8,291 nucleotides of DNA from Chlamydia trachomatis (lineage in GTDB: Bacteria; Chlamydiota; Chlamydiia; Chlamydiales; 2-12-FULL-49-11), in contig CAMBTZ010000058.1 of assembly GCA_945870925.1 (NCBI GenBank), forward strand, positions 1 to 8,291, in the 5' to 3' direction. Shown here piece after piece: positions 1 through 6,310 of the stretch (position 1 is the stretch's first letter; each line of letters opens with the position of its first letter). Position numbers and translations under genes: made by a program. The notes under the pieces are model-generated. The model did no database searches. It saw nothing but the letters and a program-made list of their open reading frames with translations, and had not been told where the DNA came from.

Positions 1-1
1 T

Positions 2-916
2 GGCACGCCGATTGTTTTGCCCGATGATCCCAGTCAAATTTTAACAAAAGAAGAAATCCCGCTTCTTGCCGGCAAAATCGGGGAGGATATCATAACAGCC
101 TCTGGAAAAACTTTACTTGGAGCTGATGATAAAGCCGGAGTTGCTATCATTATGAGTATGGTGAAGCATTTGCTTGATCACCCTGAAATCATACACGGGC
201 CAATTCGAATCTGTTTTAATCCAGATGAAGAGATTGGTAGGGGGATGGATAAGTTGGAGCTTTCAGATTTACATTCGGTGGCTGCCTATACTCTTGATTC
301 AGAACATGTAGGTGAGATTGATTTTGAAACATTTAGCGCAGATTCAGCTATTATAGAAATTGAGGGAGTCTCGGCCCATCCAGGATCAGCAAAAGGGGTA
401 ATGGTCAATGCTCTAAGAGTTGCTGCTGAAGTGATTGCAAAACTTCCTAAATCAATTTTTCCTGAAGAAGTTGATGGTAGAGATGGATTTATTCATCCGG
501 TAGAAATTTCAGGCACAGCAGAAAAAGCGACCGTTCGGTTCATAATACGTGATTTTGAACTGGAAGGTTTAGAAGAAAAAAGGGAAATCTTAAAATCAAT
601 TGTTAAAGATCTTAAGGCGAATTGCCACTTAAGAATTACACCTCAATATAGAAATATGAGATATTGGCTTGAAAAGGATTTCACCCCAGTTGAATATGCA
701 AGAGAGGCAATCAAACGTGCCGGCTTAAAACCGTACTCAGAATCGGTTCGTGGAGGAACAGACGGATCGAGGCTTACAGAAAGGGGCCTGCCAACACCAA
801 ACATTTTTACAGGATTTCATAATATTCACAGCCAAAAAGAGTGGATAAGTTTGCAAGATATGGTTTTATCAGTAAAAACTCTCATCCATCTAGTCCAAGT
901 TTGGGAAGAGAGTTAG
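2..916 (+). CDS. pepT: Peptidase T (tripeptide aminopeptidase), 5' end missing
   Basis: This is a cytoplasmic M20-family di-zinc aminopeptidase that removes the N-terminal residue from tripeptides. The reading frame is open from base 2, so the true start lies outside the window. About 304 residues are present, against roughly 408 in E. coli PepT, and the N-terminal part with the first zinc histidine (E. coli H78) is missing. Counting from the TTG codon at base 17, the GADDKAG motif at residues 35-41 carries the bridging Asp. PDEE at 69-72 carries the catalytic base Glu and the second-zinc Glu. A TLDSE segment matches the Asp ligand of E. coli TVD. The C-terminal RGGTDG and NIFTGFHNIHS segments hold the last His ligand and substrate-binding residues. 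The IIRDF and KGVMVNAL segments are also typical of PepT. The TTG at 17 is internal and is not a start. The gene looks intact to its TAG stop. Family assignment is very secure. Confidence 0.95.
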   Translation, partial: GTPIVLPDDPSQILTKEEIPLLAGKIGEDIITASGKTLLGADDKAGVAIIMSMVKHLLDHPEIIHGPIRICFNPDEEIGRGMDKLELSDLHSVAAYTLDSEHVGEIDFETFSADSAIIEIEGVSAHPGSAKGVMVNALRVAAEVIAKLPKSIFPEEVDGRDGFIHPVEISGTAEKATVRFIIRDFELEGLEEKREILKSIVKDLKANCHLRITPQYRNMRYWLEKDFTPVEYAREAIKRAGLKPYSESVRGGTDGSRLTERGLPTPNIFTGFHNIHSQKEWISLQDMVLSVKTLIHLVQVWEES

Positions 917-925
917 TGAAATTCG

Positions 926-969
926 CTCTCGCGGAGCCAGAGAGTTGCAATCCATTTTTCACCATGGAT
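926..969. repeat. Two adjacent short hairpins after pepT
   Basis: CTCTC at 926-930 pairs with GAGAG at 940-944 across a 9-nt loop. ATCCAT at 950-955 pairs with ATGGAT at 964-969 across an 8-nt loop. They start 10 nt after the pepT stop, so they could stabilise or end its transcript. Neither is followed by a T-run, so an intrinsic terminator is not supported. The CCATGGATG core resembles intergenic repeat elements seen in other bacteria, which I cannot test here. Confidence 0.35.
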
Positions 970-1117
970 GACAGGTGAGCCCCCATGAAGACTTTTTTGA
1001 TCCGTACTTCCATTATTATTTACGTTATAGAATAAAACAGCCCTTCCTTTTAGAGCCCGTATGCGCAAGGGCGCTTTAGATTATTACAAACGAAAGTGGT
1101 GCCGAAGCAGGACTCTG

Positions 1118-1148
1118 TTATTACAGATCCGATGCAGGCATGTAATAA
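1118..1148. repeat. 8-bp inverted repeat TTATTACA/TGTAATAA
   Basis: TTATTACA at 1118-1125 is perfectly inverted as TGTAATAA at 1141-1148 around a 15-nt spacer. The same octamer also occurs directly repeated at 1081-1088. The arrangement could be a hairpin or a pair of protein-binding sites. No function is evident. Confidence 0.4.
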
Positions 1149-1211
1149 GATCAAGATGCTCTCGAATCCATGGTCTTAATTCAAAGTCAAATGACTATAC
1201 TATTGGCGATC

Positions 1212-1224
1212 GGGGTCTGACCCC
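1212..1224. repeat. Odd-centred palindrome GGGGTC-T-GACCCC
   Basis: There are perfect 6-bp arms around one central base, unusually G+C-rich for this A+T-rich surrounding. It lies about 125 bp ahead of cyoA. It could be a small interspersed repeat or an operator. GGGGTCAG, the minus-strand form of one half, recurs at 7851-7858. Confidence 0.5.
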
Positions 1225-1243
1225 GCATTTTTATCTGACGCCT

Positions 1244-1258
1244 CATTTAAATTAAATG
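1244..1258. promoter_or_regulatory. Odd-centred palindrome CATTTAA-A-TTAAATG ahead of cyoA, possible operator
   Basis: Perfect 7-bp arms flank one central A. Its centre is 33 bp from the centre of the GGGGTC palindrome, about three helical turns. It sits just upstream of the A+T-rich promoter-like stretch for the cyo operon. The position and symmetry suit a dimeric regulator, but no regulator can be named. Confidence 0.35.
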
Positions 1259-1265
1259 GTTCAAG

Positions 1266-1303
1266 TTGATTGAAATTTATCATAATTAATTCTGGTATAT
1301 ATT
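1266..1303 (+). promoter_or_regulatory. Candidate cyo operon promoter zone
   Basis: This is the only A+T-rich promoter-like stretch before cyoA. It contains TTGATT (1266-1271), CATAAT (1281-1286) and an extended -10-like TGGTATATA (1293-1301). No pair of hexamers has ideal 17-bp spacing, so the exact promoter is uncertain. Transcription from here would give a leader of roughly 40-60 nt. Confidence 0.3.
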
Positions 1304-1349
1304 TTTTTGATTTCCTATTGTCCAAATTAGGGAGCCTATTTATTGGGGT

Positions 1350-2243
1350 ATGGACGGTTTTATGAAGAAGGGATATAGGGTTTTATTATATGTGTTGCTG
1401 GTTATAGCGGCACTTGTTTTAGGAGGGGTCTATCTTGCTCAGCTTGATATGGCTGTATTGAATCCGAAGGGTTTGATTGGGGTTAAGGAGAAGGATCTTT
1501 TTTGGATTGCAACGTGGTTGATGTTGATTGTTGTTATTCCTGTTTTTATTCTAACGTTTGTAATTGTTTGGATGTATCGCGCAGATAATCCGAAGGCAAA
1601 GTATACGCCTGATTGGAATCATAGTACGTTAGCTGAGATCATTTGGTGGGGTATCCCGTGCATAATTATTGCGATATTGAGTGTTTTAAACTGGAGTGCC
1701 TGTTATGACTTAGATCCGTTCAAACCAATTGCAAGTGATAAGAAACCAATTACTATTCAGGTAGTTGCTCTAGATTGGAAGTGGCTTTTTATCTATCCTG
1801 ATCTAAATATTGCCACTGTAAATTTTATTCAAATACCTGTTGATACGCCTATTCACTTTATTATTACTGCAGATGCGCCTATGAATTCATTTTGGATTCC
1901 GGAACTTGGTGGGCAGATTTTTGCGATGCCTGCAATGAGAACTGAGCTATATCTAATTGCAAATGAGCTTGGTGAGTTTAGAGGTGTTTCGGCTAATTTG
2001 AGTGGTAAGGGTTTTTCAGGTATGGTTTTTATGACTAAGGCTACTTCACAAGAGGATTATGAAAAATGGATTAGTAAGGTGCAAAGTTCTGATCAGTTAC
2101 TTAATTTAGATAGCTATAATTTGCTTGCCCGACCAAGTGAGAATAACCCGGCTGCATTTTATAGATTAACATATCCGGCTCTATTTGATTGGATTGTGAT
2201 GAAAGATATGATGCCTAAAACGGAGGTTCAGCATGGATATTAG
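1350..2243 (+). CDS. cyoA: Cytochrome bo3 ubiquinol oxidase subunit II
   Basis: This is the inner-membrane subunit II of the proton-pumping quinol oxidase, with a periplasmic cupredoxin-like domain. Of 297 residues, a hydrophobic N-terminal anchor lies at about 11-31, and transmembrane segments at about 49-75 and 94-114. The cupredoxin domain follows, with conserved PITIQVVALDWKWLFIYP at 133-150 and a matching SFWIP segment at 180-184. The Cys and His residues that bind CuA in cytochrome c oxidases are absent: the equivalent loop reads SANLSGKGFSGM at 214-225. This marks a quinol oxidase. The lipobox cysteine of E. coli CyoA (C25) aligns with Leu32, so the protein is probably not lipidated. 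The start is uncertain: ATG at 1350 has AGGGAG 15 nt upstream, while ATG at 1362 (giving MKKGYRV) has a weak GGACGG 4 nt upstream and gives a more usual N-terminus. The 3' end overlaps cyoB by 11 nt. Confidence 0.95.
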   Translation: MDGFMKKGYRVLLYVLLVIAALVLGGVYLAQLDMAVLNPKGLIGVKEKDLFWIATWLMLIVVIPVFILTFVIVWMYRADNPKAKYTPDWNHSTLAEIIWWGIPCIIIAILSVLNWSACYDLDPFKPIASDKKPITIQVVALDWKWLFIYPDLNIATVNFIQIPVDTPIHFIITADAPMNSFWIPELGGQIFAMPAMRTELYLIANELGEFRGVSANLSGKGFSGMVFMTKATSQEDYEKWISKVQSSDQLLNLDSYNLLARPSENNPAAFYRLTYPALFDWIVMKDMMPKTEVQHGY

Positions 2244-4203
2244 TCTATTTGGAAGACTCACTCTTGATTCGTTTAAGCATAATGGAATAGAGATGGGCGC
2301 TACTATTATGATGGTTCTTATGGCCACTTTTGCTCTTGCCTTTCTAACATATAAGCGTTTATGGAAGTGGTTTTGGGATGAGTGGTTAACATCGCTTGAT
2401 CCTAAAAAAATTGGTGTAATGTATCTATTTGTTGTTTTTTTAATGCTTTTAAAAGGGGCAATTGATGCGATGATGATGCGAGCTCAACAAGCTCTATCAT
2501 CTGGTGATTCAATGGGTTATTTGCAGTCGGAGCATTTCCAGCAGCTCTTTACAGCTCATGGAACTGTGATGATATTTTTTGTTGGAATGGGAATAGTATT
2601 TGGAATGATCAATTTGATTGTTCCCCTTCAAATTGGAGCTCGTGATGTTGCGTTTCCATTCTTAAATGCGGTTAGTTTTTGGCTCTTTTTTATGGGCTTT
2701 ATGCTTCTTAATTTCTCTTTAATGGTCGGGGAGTTTTCAGCAGCCGGTTGGGTTTGTTATCCTCCTTTATCGGGAATTAAATATAGCCCAGGTGTTGGTG
2801 TTGATTATTGGATATGGAGCGTTCAGATTGCTGGAGTTGGAAGTCTATTTGGAGGAATTAATTTTCTTGTCACAATCATTAAAATGCGTTGTCCAGGTAT
2901 GACTTACATGCGCATGCCTCTATTTTCGTGGACCGCTTTTGCAACTATGGTCCTTGTTATTTTTGCTTTTCCTATACTAACTGTTACAATCACTCTTTTA
3001 GCTCTCGATAGATTGCTTGGCATGCATTTTTTCACATCAGATGGCGGTGGTAATCCTATGATGTATGTGAACTTAATTTGGGCATGGGGTCATCCGGAAG
3101 TATATATATTAGTATTACCGGCTTTTGGTATTTTTTCAGAAGTTGTCTCAACATTTTCAGAAAAAAGATTATTTGGTTATGTATCGATGGTTTATGCTAT
3201 TGCCGCAATTACCATCCTCTCTTTTATTGTCTGGCTACATCACTTTTTCACAATGGGGGCCGGCGCAAATGTTAACGCCTTCTTTGGTGCCATGACTATG
3301 TTAATTGCAATACCAACAGGTGTAAAAATATTTAATTGGCTCTTTACAATGGTAAGGGGAAGGGTTCATCTTACTTCTCCAATGTACTGGTTTTTAGGGT
3401 TTGTGATTATATTTACAACAGGTGGAATGACAGGGATTCTTCTCTCGATTGCCCCTGTAGACTTTCAAACACATAACAGTCTGTTTCTTATAGCGCATTT
3501 TCATTCAGTAATTATTGGAGGGGTTGTTTTTGGATTTCTATCAGGATTTACTTATTGGTTTCCTAAGTTTACAGGATTTAAATTGCATGAAGGGCTTGGA
3601 AAATGCGCCTTTTGGTTTTGGTTCATAGGATTTTTCTTTGCATTTTTACCTCTTTATATTTTGGGCTTGATGGGGGCAACAAGAAGGCTTGGTCACTATG
3701 ATGCATCGACTGGCTGGCAACCATTTTTTATATGTGCAGCTTTTGGTGCTGGCTTGATTGCAATAGGAATTGCATTCCAGGTTATCCAATTGATTGTAAG
3801 TATTAAGCAACGAAATCAGAATAGGGATCTTACGGGGGATCCATGGCATGGAAGAACGCTTGAATGGAGTACTGCCTCACCTCCGCCTCTTTATAATTTT
3901 GCGGTTCTACCCGAAGTCCTTGATAGAGATGCTTTTTGGACAATGAAAGAGACAGGGCATACAAAGCATACCAGTAGCGAATATACAGATGTTTTAATGC
4001 CTAAAAGTACGCCAATGGGATTGATAATTGGTATATTTGCTTTTATTTTTGCATTTGCAATTGTGTGGTACATTTGGTGGCTTGCTTTAATAGGAATTAT
4101 TGGGGTTATAGCTTCTGTGATTATCCACCTATCAGAAGAAGAGTGTGAGTATATCATTACTAAAGCGGAGATAGAAAAGATGGAGAAAGAGCATGGAGCA
4201 TGA
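2233..4203 (+). CDS. cyoB: Cytochrome bo3 ubiquinol oxidase subunit I
   Basis: This is the catalytic heme-copper subunit, which oxidises ubiquinol, reduces oxygen to water and pumps protons. It has 656 residues against 663 in E. coli, and aligns nearly end to end with a +3 offset over the catalytic core. Low-spin heme b ligands are His109 and His424. CuB ligands are His287 (in WGHPEVY, with cross-linking Tyr291), His336 and His337. The heme o3 ligand is His422. Proton-channel residues are present: Asp138 and Glu289 for the D-channel and Lys365 for the K-channel. The quinol-site residues Asp78, His101 and Gln104 match E. coli D75, H98 and Q101, but E. coli R71 is Lys74 here. A final transmembrane helix (about 596-635) follows the large C-terminal loop with the conserved QNRDLTGDPW segment. 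A strong GGAGG lies 6 nt before the ATG. The gene overlaps cyoA and cyoC by 11 nt each. Confidence 0.98.
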   Translation: MDISLFGRLTLDSFKHNGIEMGATIMMVLMATFALAFLTYKRLWKWFWDEWLTSLDPKKIGVMYLFVVFLMLLKGAIDAMMMRAQQALSSGDSMGYLQSEHFQQLFTAHGTVMIFFVGMGIVFGMINLIVPLQIGARDVAFPFLNAVSFWLFFMGFMLLNFSLMVGEFSAAGWVCYPPLSGIKYSPGVGVDYWIWSVQIAGVGSLFGGINFLVTIIKMRCPGMTYMRMPLFSWTAFATMVLVIFAFPILTVTITLLALDRLLGMHFFTSDGGGNPMMYVNLIWAWGHPEVYILVLPAFGIFSEVVSTFSEKRLFGYVSMVYAIAAITILSFIVWLHHFFTMGAGANVNAFFGAMTMLIAIPTGVKIFNWLFTMVRGRVHLTSPMYWFLGFVIIFTTGGMTGILLSIAPVDFQTHNSLFLIAHFHSVIIGGVVFGFLSGFTYWFPKFTGFKLHEGLGKCAFWFWFIGFFFAFLPLYILGLMGATRRLGHYDASTGWQPFFICAAFGAGLIAIGIAFQVIQLIVSIKQRNQNRDLTGDPWHGRTLEWSTASPPPLYNFAVLPEVLDRDAFWTMKETGHTKHTSSEYTDVLMPKSTPMGLIIGIFAFIFAFAIVWYIWWLALIGIIGVIASVIIHLSEEECEYIITKAEIEKMEKEHGA

Positions 4204-4774
4204 TCATATTCACGAAAATTATACAAAAACAGTCTTTGGTTTTTGGGTCTATTTAATGACCGACTGTATTCTTTTTGGAATACTTTTTGCAACCTATGCA
4301 GTTTTACATAATTCAACATTTGGCGGTCCCGGCGGAAAAGAACTGTTTGATATGCCTATGGTTTTAGCTGAAACATTAGCCCTGCTTGGCAGCAGTTTTA
4401 CTTGCGCTCTTGCAGGTCTTGCAAGTAATAGAGAGCGTAAAAAAGAGACGATATTTTGGTTTATAATTACATTTTTACTAGGCCTTACGTTTCTTTCAAT
4501 TGAGCTAAATGAGTTTAAAACATTAGTGCAAGAGGGTAATAGCTGGCAGAGAAGTGCGTTTCTATCGAGCTTTTTTACTTTGGTTGGGACACATGGAACA
4601 CACATTACTTTTGGTCTTATTTGGATGACAGTTATGATGGTTCAGACTGCTTATCACGGATTTAAGCCAGTTATTCATAAGCGATTGATGTGTTTAAGAA
4701 TGTTTTGGCACTTTTTAGATGTGGTATGGATTTTTATCTATACAGTTGTCTATTTAATGGGGGTATTAGTATGA
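4193..4774 (+). CDS. cyoC: Cytochrome bo3 ubiquinol oxidase subunit III
   Basis: This is a five-helix inner-membrane subunit of the oxidase, with no cofactors, thought to stabilise subunit I. It has 193 residues against 204 in E. coli. The difference is mainly a shorter His-rich N-terminus (MEHDHIHENY). Family hallmarks are FGFWVYLMTDCILF near the start, ATYAVL, the VGTHGTHITFGLIWM segment around 132-146, and the C-terminal FWHFLDVVWIFIYTVVYLMG. The start ATG has GGAGA 6 nt upstream and lies inside the last codons of cyoB. The 11-nt overlap has the same geometry as the cyoA/cyoB overlap, suggesting coupled translation that balances subunits. Confidence 0.97.
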   Translation: MEHDHIHENYTKTVFGFWVYLMTDCILFGILFATYAVLHNSTFGGPGGKELFDMPMVLAETLALLGSSFTCALAGLASNRERKKETIFWFIITFLLGLTFLSIELNEFKTLVQEGNSWQRSAFLSSFFTLVGTHGTHITFGLIWMTVMMVQTAYHGFKPVIHKRLMCLRMFWHFLDVVWIFIYTVVYLMGVLV

Positions 4775-5097
4775 ATTCGAATGTGAACCATGTTGGATTT
4801 AAATCATATTTTGCAGGGTTTATTTTCTTTGTAGCGCTAACGCTTACTTCCTATTTTATTGTAGTAGAGAATTACTTAAGTGGATGGCATGCTGTTGCAA
4901 TTATTGTTATTTGTGCACTTGTTCAAGCAACAGTCCAATTAGGTGTTTTTCTAGATCTAATTACCGAGCCAAAACCAAGATCCAATCTTCATATTTTTTC
5001 ATTAATGGTAATTATTTTACTGATAGTTATTGCCGGAACACTTTGGATCATGTATAGCCTAAATCAAAGAGTGATGCCTATGATGGAGGGGATGTAA
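4771..5097 (+). CDS. cyoD: Cytochrome bo3 ubiquinol oxidase subunit IV
   Basis: This is a small inner-membrane subunit of the oxidase, needed for assembly of the metal centre in E. coli. It has 108 residues (109 in E. coli) with three hydrophobic helices, at about 13-32, 43-66 and 76-97. The ending resembles E. coli (LWIMYSLNQ against IWIMWNLNY). The start at 4771 was chosen because it overlaps the cyoC stop as ATGA, has GGGGG 7 nt upstream (4759-4763) and gives the family's usual length. The frame extends further upstream to 4690, but that part is only out-of-frame cyoC sequence. Confidence 0.93.
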   Translation: MNSNVNHVGFKSYFAGFIFFVALTLTSYFIVVENYLSGWHAVAIIVICALVQATVQLGVFLDLITEPKPRSNLHIFSLMVIILLIVIAGTLWIMYSLNQRVMPMMEGM

Positions 5098-5933
5098 TGA
5101 AAACTTACTACATGTTGACAAAGCCAGGAATTATTATGGGAAATCTGATCACAACAGCTGGCGGCTTTGCATTAGCATCAAGAGCAGGAATTAATTTTTT
5201 ACTATTTTTAGAGATGCTAGTAGGTCTAGCATTTGTAATTGCTTCAGCATGTATATGTAATAACTATATTGACCGGTACGCAGATCAAAAAATGGCCCGT
5301 ACAAAAAATCGGGGGTTTGCAAAAGGGACCGTTTCGCCCATTAAAGCACTTCTGTTTGCACTATTTCTGGGACTATCAGGTCTTGCGATTCTGTTTTACT
5401 TTACAAATTTTTTAGCAACCCTTGTTGCGCTAGCAGGATTTTTTATATATGTCGTTGTTTATAGTTATGTTAAATATTTTTCCGATTGTGCAACACTCCT
5501 TGGAAGTATTTCAGGTGCAGTACCTCCGGTAGTTGGTTATGTAGCTGTTAATAATAGCCTTGATATAGGCGCCTTACTTTTGTTTTTAATTCTTGTGCTC
5601 TGGCAAATGCCCCATTTCTATTCCATAGCCCTTTATAGATCCAAAGAATATGCCGCAGCTTCAATACCGGTATTGCCTCTTACAAAGGGTGTTTATGCAA
5701 CTAAAGTTCAAATGATTGCGTATATCTGTGCGTTTATGGGAGCAACTGCAATGCTTACTTTACTTGGTTATACCGGATATTCATACCTTATTATTGCTAC
5801 TATTCTTGGAGGAAGCTGGCTTGCACTATCATTTAAAGGCTTTAAGGCTAAAGATGATAATCGATGGGCACGCAAGATGTTTGCTCTCTCTCTTGTCACA
5901 ATAGTTGGGATATCAATGACTCTTTTTATCTAA
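5097..5933 (+). CDS. cyoE: Protoheme IX farnesyltransferase (heme O synthase)
   Basis: This is an integral-membrane prenyltransferase of the UbiA superfamily. It transfers a farnesyl group to heme B to form heme O, which CyoB needs at its binuclear centre. It has 278 residues against 296 in E. coli, and mainly lacks the last 17 or so residues of that protein's C-terminus. TKPGIIMGNLI at 8-18 is conserved. The Mg-diphosphate motif NxxxDxxxD is at N55, D59 and D63, followed by ARTKNR. The second conserved loop follows SGAVPPVVGY and LWQMPHFY. Further on are the family's IPVLP and RWARKMF segments. The hydrophobic profile fits about eight or nine helices. A strong GGAGGGG lies 5 nt before the ATG, and the start shares one base with the cyoD stop (TAATG). 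It is the last gene of the operon; no clear terminator follows. Confidence 0.97.
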   Translation: MKTYYMLTKPGIIMGNLITTAGGFALASRAGINFLLFLEMLVGLAFVIASACICNNYIDRYADQKMARTKNRGFAKGTVSPIKALLFALFLGLSGLAILFYFTNFLATLVALAGFFIYVVVYSYVKYFSDCATLLGSISGAVPPVVGYVAVNNSLDIGALLLFLILVLWQMPHFYSIALYRSKEYAAASIPVLPLTKGVYATKVQMIAYICAFMGATAMLTLLGYTGYSYLIIATILGGSWLALSFKGFKAKDDNRWARKMFALSLVTIVGISMTLFI

Positions 5934-5977
5934 ATTATTTCTACCATTTAATTTGTTCATATACATAACTCGTATTG

Positions 5978-5999
5978 TAGGTTGGTTGCGATCAACCTA
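5978..5999. promoter_or_regulatory. Hairpin in the leader of the CsbD-like gene
   Basis: TAGGTTG at 5978-5984 pairs perfectly with CAACCTA at 5993-5999 around an 8-nt loop. A shifted register (GGTTG-CGAT-CAACC, 5984-5997) is also possible. The site ends 26 nt before the csbD start. It lacks a following T-run on either strand, so it is more likely an operator or mRNA structure than a terminator for cyoE. Confidence 0.4.
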
Positions 6000-6025
6000 A
6001 AAATAGAAACAAAATAGAGGTGTTT

Positions 6026-6301
6026 ATGAATAGACATGAATTTGAAGCCAATTGGAACCATTTAAAAGGTTCAATACCAACTAAATGGGCTAAATTTACC
6101 CCAGAGGATCTAGCAAAAATTGACGGAAAATATGAGCCTTTCTTAGGGAATCTTCAAAAAAAATATGGTTATTCTAGAGAGCAAGCCGAAATGGAGATGA
6201 AAAATTGGGCAGCTCCAGCTTCTGGCGGAAAAGTTGAAAGCATAGGTCCTTGCGCCTCAAAGTGTCATGAACGGAAAGAGAAAAAACGTAAGGCTAGTTA
6301 A
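6026..6301 (+). CDS. CsbD/YjbJ-family stress-response protein
   Basis: This is a small soluble protein of 91 residues. The first 62 or so match the CsbD/YjbJ family closely: NWNHLKG at 10-15, KWAKFTPEDLAKIDGK at 20-35, LQKKYGYSREQAEMEM at 43-58, then a W. Members are abundant general-stress proteins in other bacteria (sigma-B regulated in Bacillus); the molecular role is unknown. The start is the ATG at 6026, preceded by AGAGG with 5-nt spacing; a GTG two codons earlier overlaps that ribosome site and is unlikely. An extra C-terminal tail of about 28 residues contains Cys76, Cys80 and His81 and then a very basic run (ERKEKKRK), which E. coli YjbJ (69 residues) lacks. It stands 92 bp after cyoE with its own leader hairpin, so it may be transcribed separately. 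Confidence 0.88.
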   Translation: MNRHEFEANWNHLKGSIPTKWAKFTPEDLAKIDGKYEPFLGNLQKKYGYSREQAEMEMKNWAAPASGGKVESIGPCASKCHERKEKKRKAS

Positions 6302-6310
6302 ATTGTTTTG

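Larger units (their letters stand above)
917..1349. other. Intergenic region between pepT and cyoA with hairpins and palindromes
   Basis: These 433 bases hold no gene I can support. The first 300 or so are about 44% G+C by hand count; the last 90 are strongly A+T-rich. From left to right I see two short hairpins just after pepT (926-944 and 950-969), a possible 16-codon micro-ORF (985-1035), an inverted repeat TTATTACA/TGTAATAA (1118-1148) with a further direct copy at 1081, the odd-centred palindromes GGGGTC-T-GACCCC (1212-1224) and CATTTAA-A-TTAAATG (1244-1258), and the likely cyo promoter zone. A 64-codon frame at 1061-1255 is rich in Arg and Cys, has no ribosome site and resembles nothing I know. 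The whole could be a degenerate repeat element or gene remnant plus the cyo control region. Confidence 0.6.

Noticed and set aside
1061..1255. 64-codon frame on the + strand in the pepT-cyoA gap
   Set aside because: It is rich in Arg, Cys and His, has no ribosome site, runs through the inverted repeats and palindrome and resembles no family. An overlapping second frame (1054-1182) is equally open, so both are likely chance.
3891..4319. 142-codon frame on the minus strand across cyoB/cyoC
   Set aside because: It is an antisense shadow of conserved cyoB and cyoC coding sequence, with no family resemblance.
4294..4605. 103-codon frame on the minus strand inside cyoC
   Set aside because: Antisense shadow of cyoC; the sense strand is clearly the coding one.
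4690..4770. Longer N-terminus for cyoD
   Set aside because: It would add 27 residues read from out-of-frame cyoC. The ATG at 4771 has the ATGA junction, a ribosome site and the family's normal length.
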